Program-made: the position numbers and the translations under genes
In this document: one piece after another, positions 4,212 to 5,305 of the stretch
How positions within the stretch are numbered: the stretch's first letter is position 1
How the letters are laid out: every line of letters starts with the position of its first letter
Notes under the pieces: generated by a model
Database searches by the model: none
The model's input: only the letters and a program-made list of their open reading frames with translations
Told to the model about the DNA's origin: nothing
Source: Candidatus Thermokryptus sp.
Lineage (GTDB): Bacteria > Bacteroidota > Ignavibacteria > Kryptoniales > Kryptoniaceae
Reading direction: 5' to 3'
Length of the DNA: 5,305 nt
Assembly (NCBI GenBank): GCA_028276305.1
Contig: JAPYWO010000128.1
Span: 1-5,305, forward strand

Positions 4212-5207
4212 CTACCATATTGCTATTCCGTCGGGTTCCTTTCCGGTTTTTATGGTTTTTACAATTTTCCCGCTTTCAATGTCAATCGCACTTATTATAT
4301 CGGCGTTTGAGTTAGCGACATAAACCAGATTTTTATCAGCGAACGCAATTCCAATTGGCACAGGGCTATCTCCAAATGTTGAACCAAACAACCGCCCGGA
4401 GGTTTCAATATCGGATTTTTCCGCAGTTTTAATCCTTTTTATGAGAGTTTTATTTCTTGCGTCTATGATTGCAATTTCACCAGCTCTTGCACAAGATACA
4501 ACGGCGAATTTCCCATCCATTGAGATTTTAACTCTGATCGGGAAACCGTCAATTTTTATTTTCTTCTTTACTTCAAAACTTTTCGCATCAATGACGGCGA
4601 TGCTGTCTTCAGCTCTGTTAGTGACCCAAACCTCATCTCCACTTGGAGTTATGTCAATTCCTTCGCTTCCTTTTCCTGTGGGGATGTTCTTTAGAAGTTT
4701 TGAATCTTTTAAGTCAATTACGCTTACGCTCCCAGATGCGATGTTCGCAACGAAACATTTTTTCGCATCTTTTGAAAGCGCAAGCATGTGTGATATATCT
4801 TGTTCAGTTTGGATTGATTTTATGATCTGACCGATTTTTACATCAACGATGACTATTGATTTGTTTGCTTCAGCTGTTATGATAACTTTATCGTTGTCAA
4901 TCCAAGCGACGCCATGTGGTCTGCGGTAATTTTCAAGATTTATCGTTTTTTCAACCGTTAATCTCTCAAGGTTAATTAATGTGAGTGTGTTTCCGGGGTT
5001 TTCCCGTGTTCCATAATTTGTTATAACGGCGAATTTTTTATCGGGTGAGATTGCAACCTCGTGCGGTGCTTCGCCAGTTGGAATCTTTGCAAGGAGTTTA
5101 TCGGAGCGAAGGTCAAAAATCATAGCGTTGTTTTCTGACTTGTTCAAGACGATCAAGTTTTGTGCAAAAACAGATCCGGTCAAAATTAAAGCTAAAATTA
5201 CTATCAT
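4212..5207 (-). CDS. Exported YVTN-type seven-bladed beta-propeller protein
   Basis: A 331-residue exported protein made almost wholly of YVTN/40-residue beta-propeller repeats. The signal peptide runs to about residue 15 (core IVILALILTGSVFA, then Q) and is unusual in lacking a Lys or Arg before the core. Repeats of the form PTG...P..(V/I)A(I/W)..D...(V/I)...N...(N/S)(S/T)(I/V)(S/T)(V/L)ID are visible starting near residues 43, 90, 133, 176, 218 and 260. The C-terminal KTGKEPDGIAIW supplies the first strand of a seventh blade that the N-terminal NLIVLNKSENNAMIFDL would complete, so the ring closes by a Velcro. An insertion of about 20 residues (264-283) interrupts the sixth repeat. A stop codon lies just upstream in frame, fixing the ATG. 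Such propellers bind partners or cofactors; the ligand is unknown. Confidence 0.9.
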   Translation of the reverse strand: MIVILALILTGSVFAQNLIVLNKSENNAMIFDLRSDKLLAKIPTGEAPHEVAISPDKKFAVITNYGTRENPGNTLTLINLERLTVEKTINLENYRRPHGVAWIDNDKVIITAEANKSIVIVDVKIGQIIKSIQTEQDISHMLALSKDAKKCFVANIASGSVSVIDLKDSKLLKNIPTGKGSEGIDITPSGDEVWVTNRAEDSIAVIDAKSFEVKKKIKIDGFPIRVKISMDGKFAVVSCARAGEIAIIDARNKTLIKRIKTAEKSDIETSGRLFGSTFGDSPVPIGIAFADKNLVYVANSNADIISAIDIESGKIVKTIKTGKEPDGIAIW

Positions 5208-5221
5208 GGCTTCCTAAATTT

Positions 5222-5305
5222 TTATTTTTGTTGCGCAAGTTTTCTTAACTTTTCCAAGTTTAAAATTTTTATCTTCCGTCCCTTGACTTCAATTAATCCA
5301 TCGTC
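5222..5305 (-). CDS. C-terminal end of a probable Crp/Fnr-family regulator (partial)
   Basis: The last 27 codons of a gene entering from the right edge. The peptide begins DDGLIEVKGRKIKIL and continues with LEKLRKLA before the stop. This matches the wing and tail that close the helix-turn-helix of Crp/Fnr regulators (Gly-Leu-Ile...Gly-Arg-x-Ile-x-Ile-Leu, then a Leu-rich helix). The sensor domain and DNA-recognition helix are outside the window, so the ligand cannot be judged. The stop is 14 bases before the propeller ATG, which suggests that the two genes are cotranscribed. It is too short for a certain family call; another winged-helix regulator with a similar tail is possible. Confidence 0.6.
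   Translation of the reverse strand, partial: DDGLIEVKGRKIKILNLEKLRKLAQQK

Noticed and set aside
4441..4830. 129-residue plus-strand reading frame within the propeller gene
   Set aside because: It is the antisense of clear YVTN repeats; its hydrophobicity comes from the complementary codons.
1..5305. CRISPR arrays, tRNA genes or insertion sequences
   Set aside because: No regularly spaced direct repeats, cloverleaf-like sequence or transposase motifs were seen; almost all of the window is coding.

Overview
This is an AT-rich bacterial window with Lys/Glu/Ile-rich proteins, strong purine-rich ribosome binding sites and very tight gene packing. Small membrane proteins of the DUF6132 type, a TlpA-type thioredoxin and a Tll0287-like haem protein side by side suggest a member of the Bacteroidota/Ignavibacteria/Kryptonia (FCB) group, perhaps thermophilic. 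There is no rRNA or marker gene here, so this placement is inference with low confidence.

Positions 1-3652 (+ strand) hold ten genes in one uninterrupted run: a membrane-anchored TlpA-like thiol oxidoreductase; a six-cysteine zinc-ribbon-like protein; a 54-residue membrane protein; an OsmC-family protein; an exported c-type haem protein (Tll0287/DUF3365-like); a class I SAM methyltransferase; a rhodanese with a lipoprotein-like signal; a DUF1858 CxxC protein; a DUF6132-like membrane protein; and an MTH1187/YkoF-type thiamine-binding protein. Successive genes overlap by 4 to 32 bases, abut, or are separated by under 20 bases, with no terminator or promoter visible between them, so they are probably one transcript that began upstream of the window. 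Eight of the ten carry conserved or conspicuous cysteines. The common theme is thiol, sulfane-sulfur and haem redox chemistry on both sides of the cytoplasmic membrane. The two DUF6132-like membrane proteins share a Cys-Pro...Asn-Pro core and look like diverged paralogues, one of them very short.

Positions 3657-5305 (- strand) run towards the first block. Read on the minus strand they contain: the last 27 codons of a probable Crp/Fnr-family regulator entering from the right edge; 14 bases on, an exported seven-bladed YVTN-type beta-propeller; a 120-base intergenic stretch with three inverted repeats and a possible promoter; and an exported protein of unknown function. This last gene converges on the thiamine-binding gene with only four bases between their stop codons.

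Reading the parts together, the plus-strand block could be an envelope redox or sulfur-relay system: TlpA keeps exported thiols or haem CxxCH reduced, rhodanese and OsmC handle persulfides or peroxides, and DUF1858 and DUF6132 proteins supply extra cysteine sites. No substrate can be named from sequence alone.
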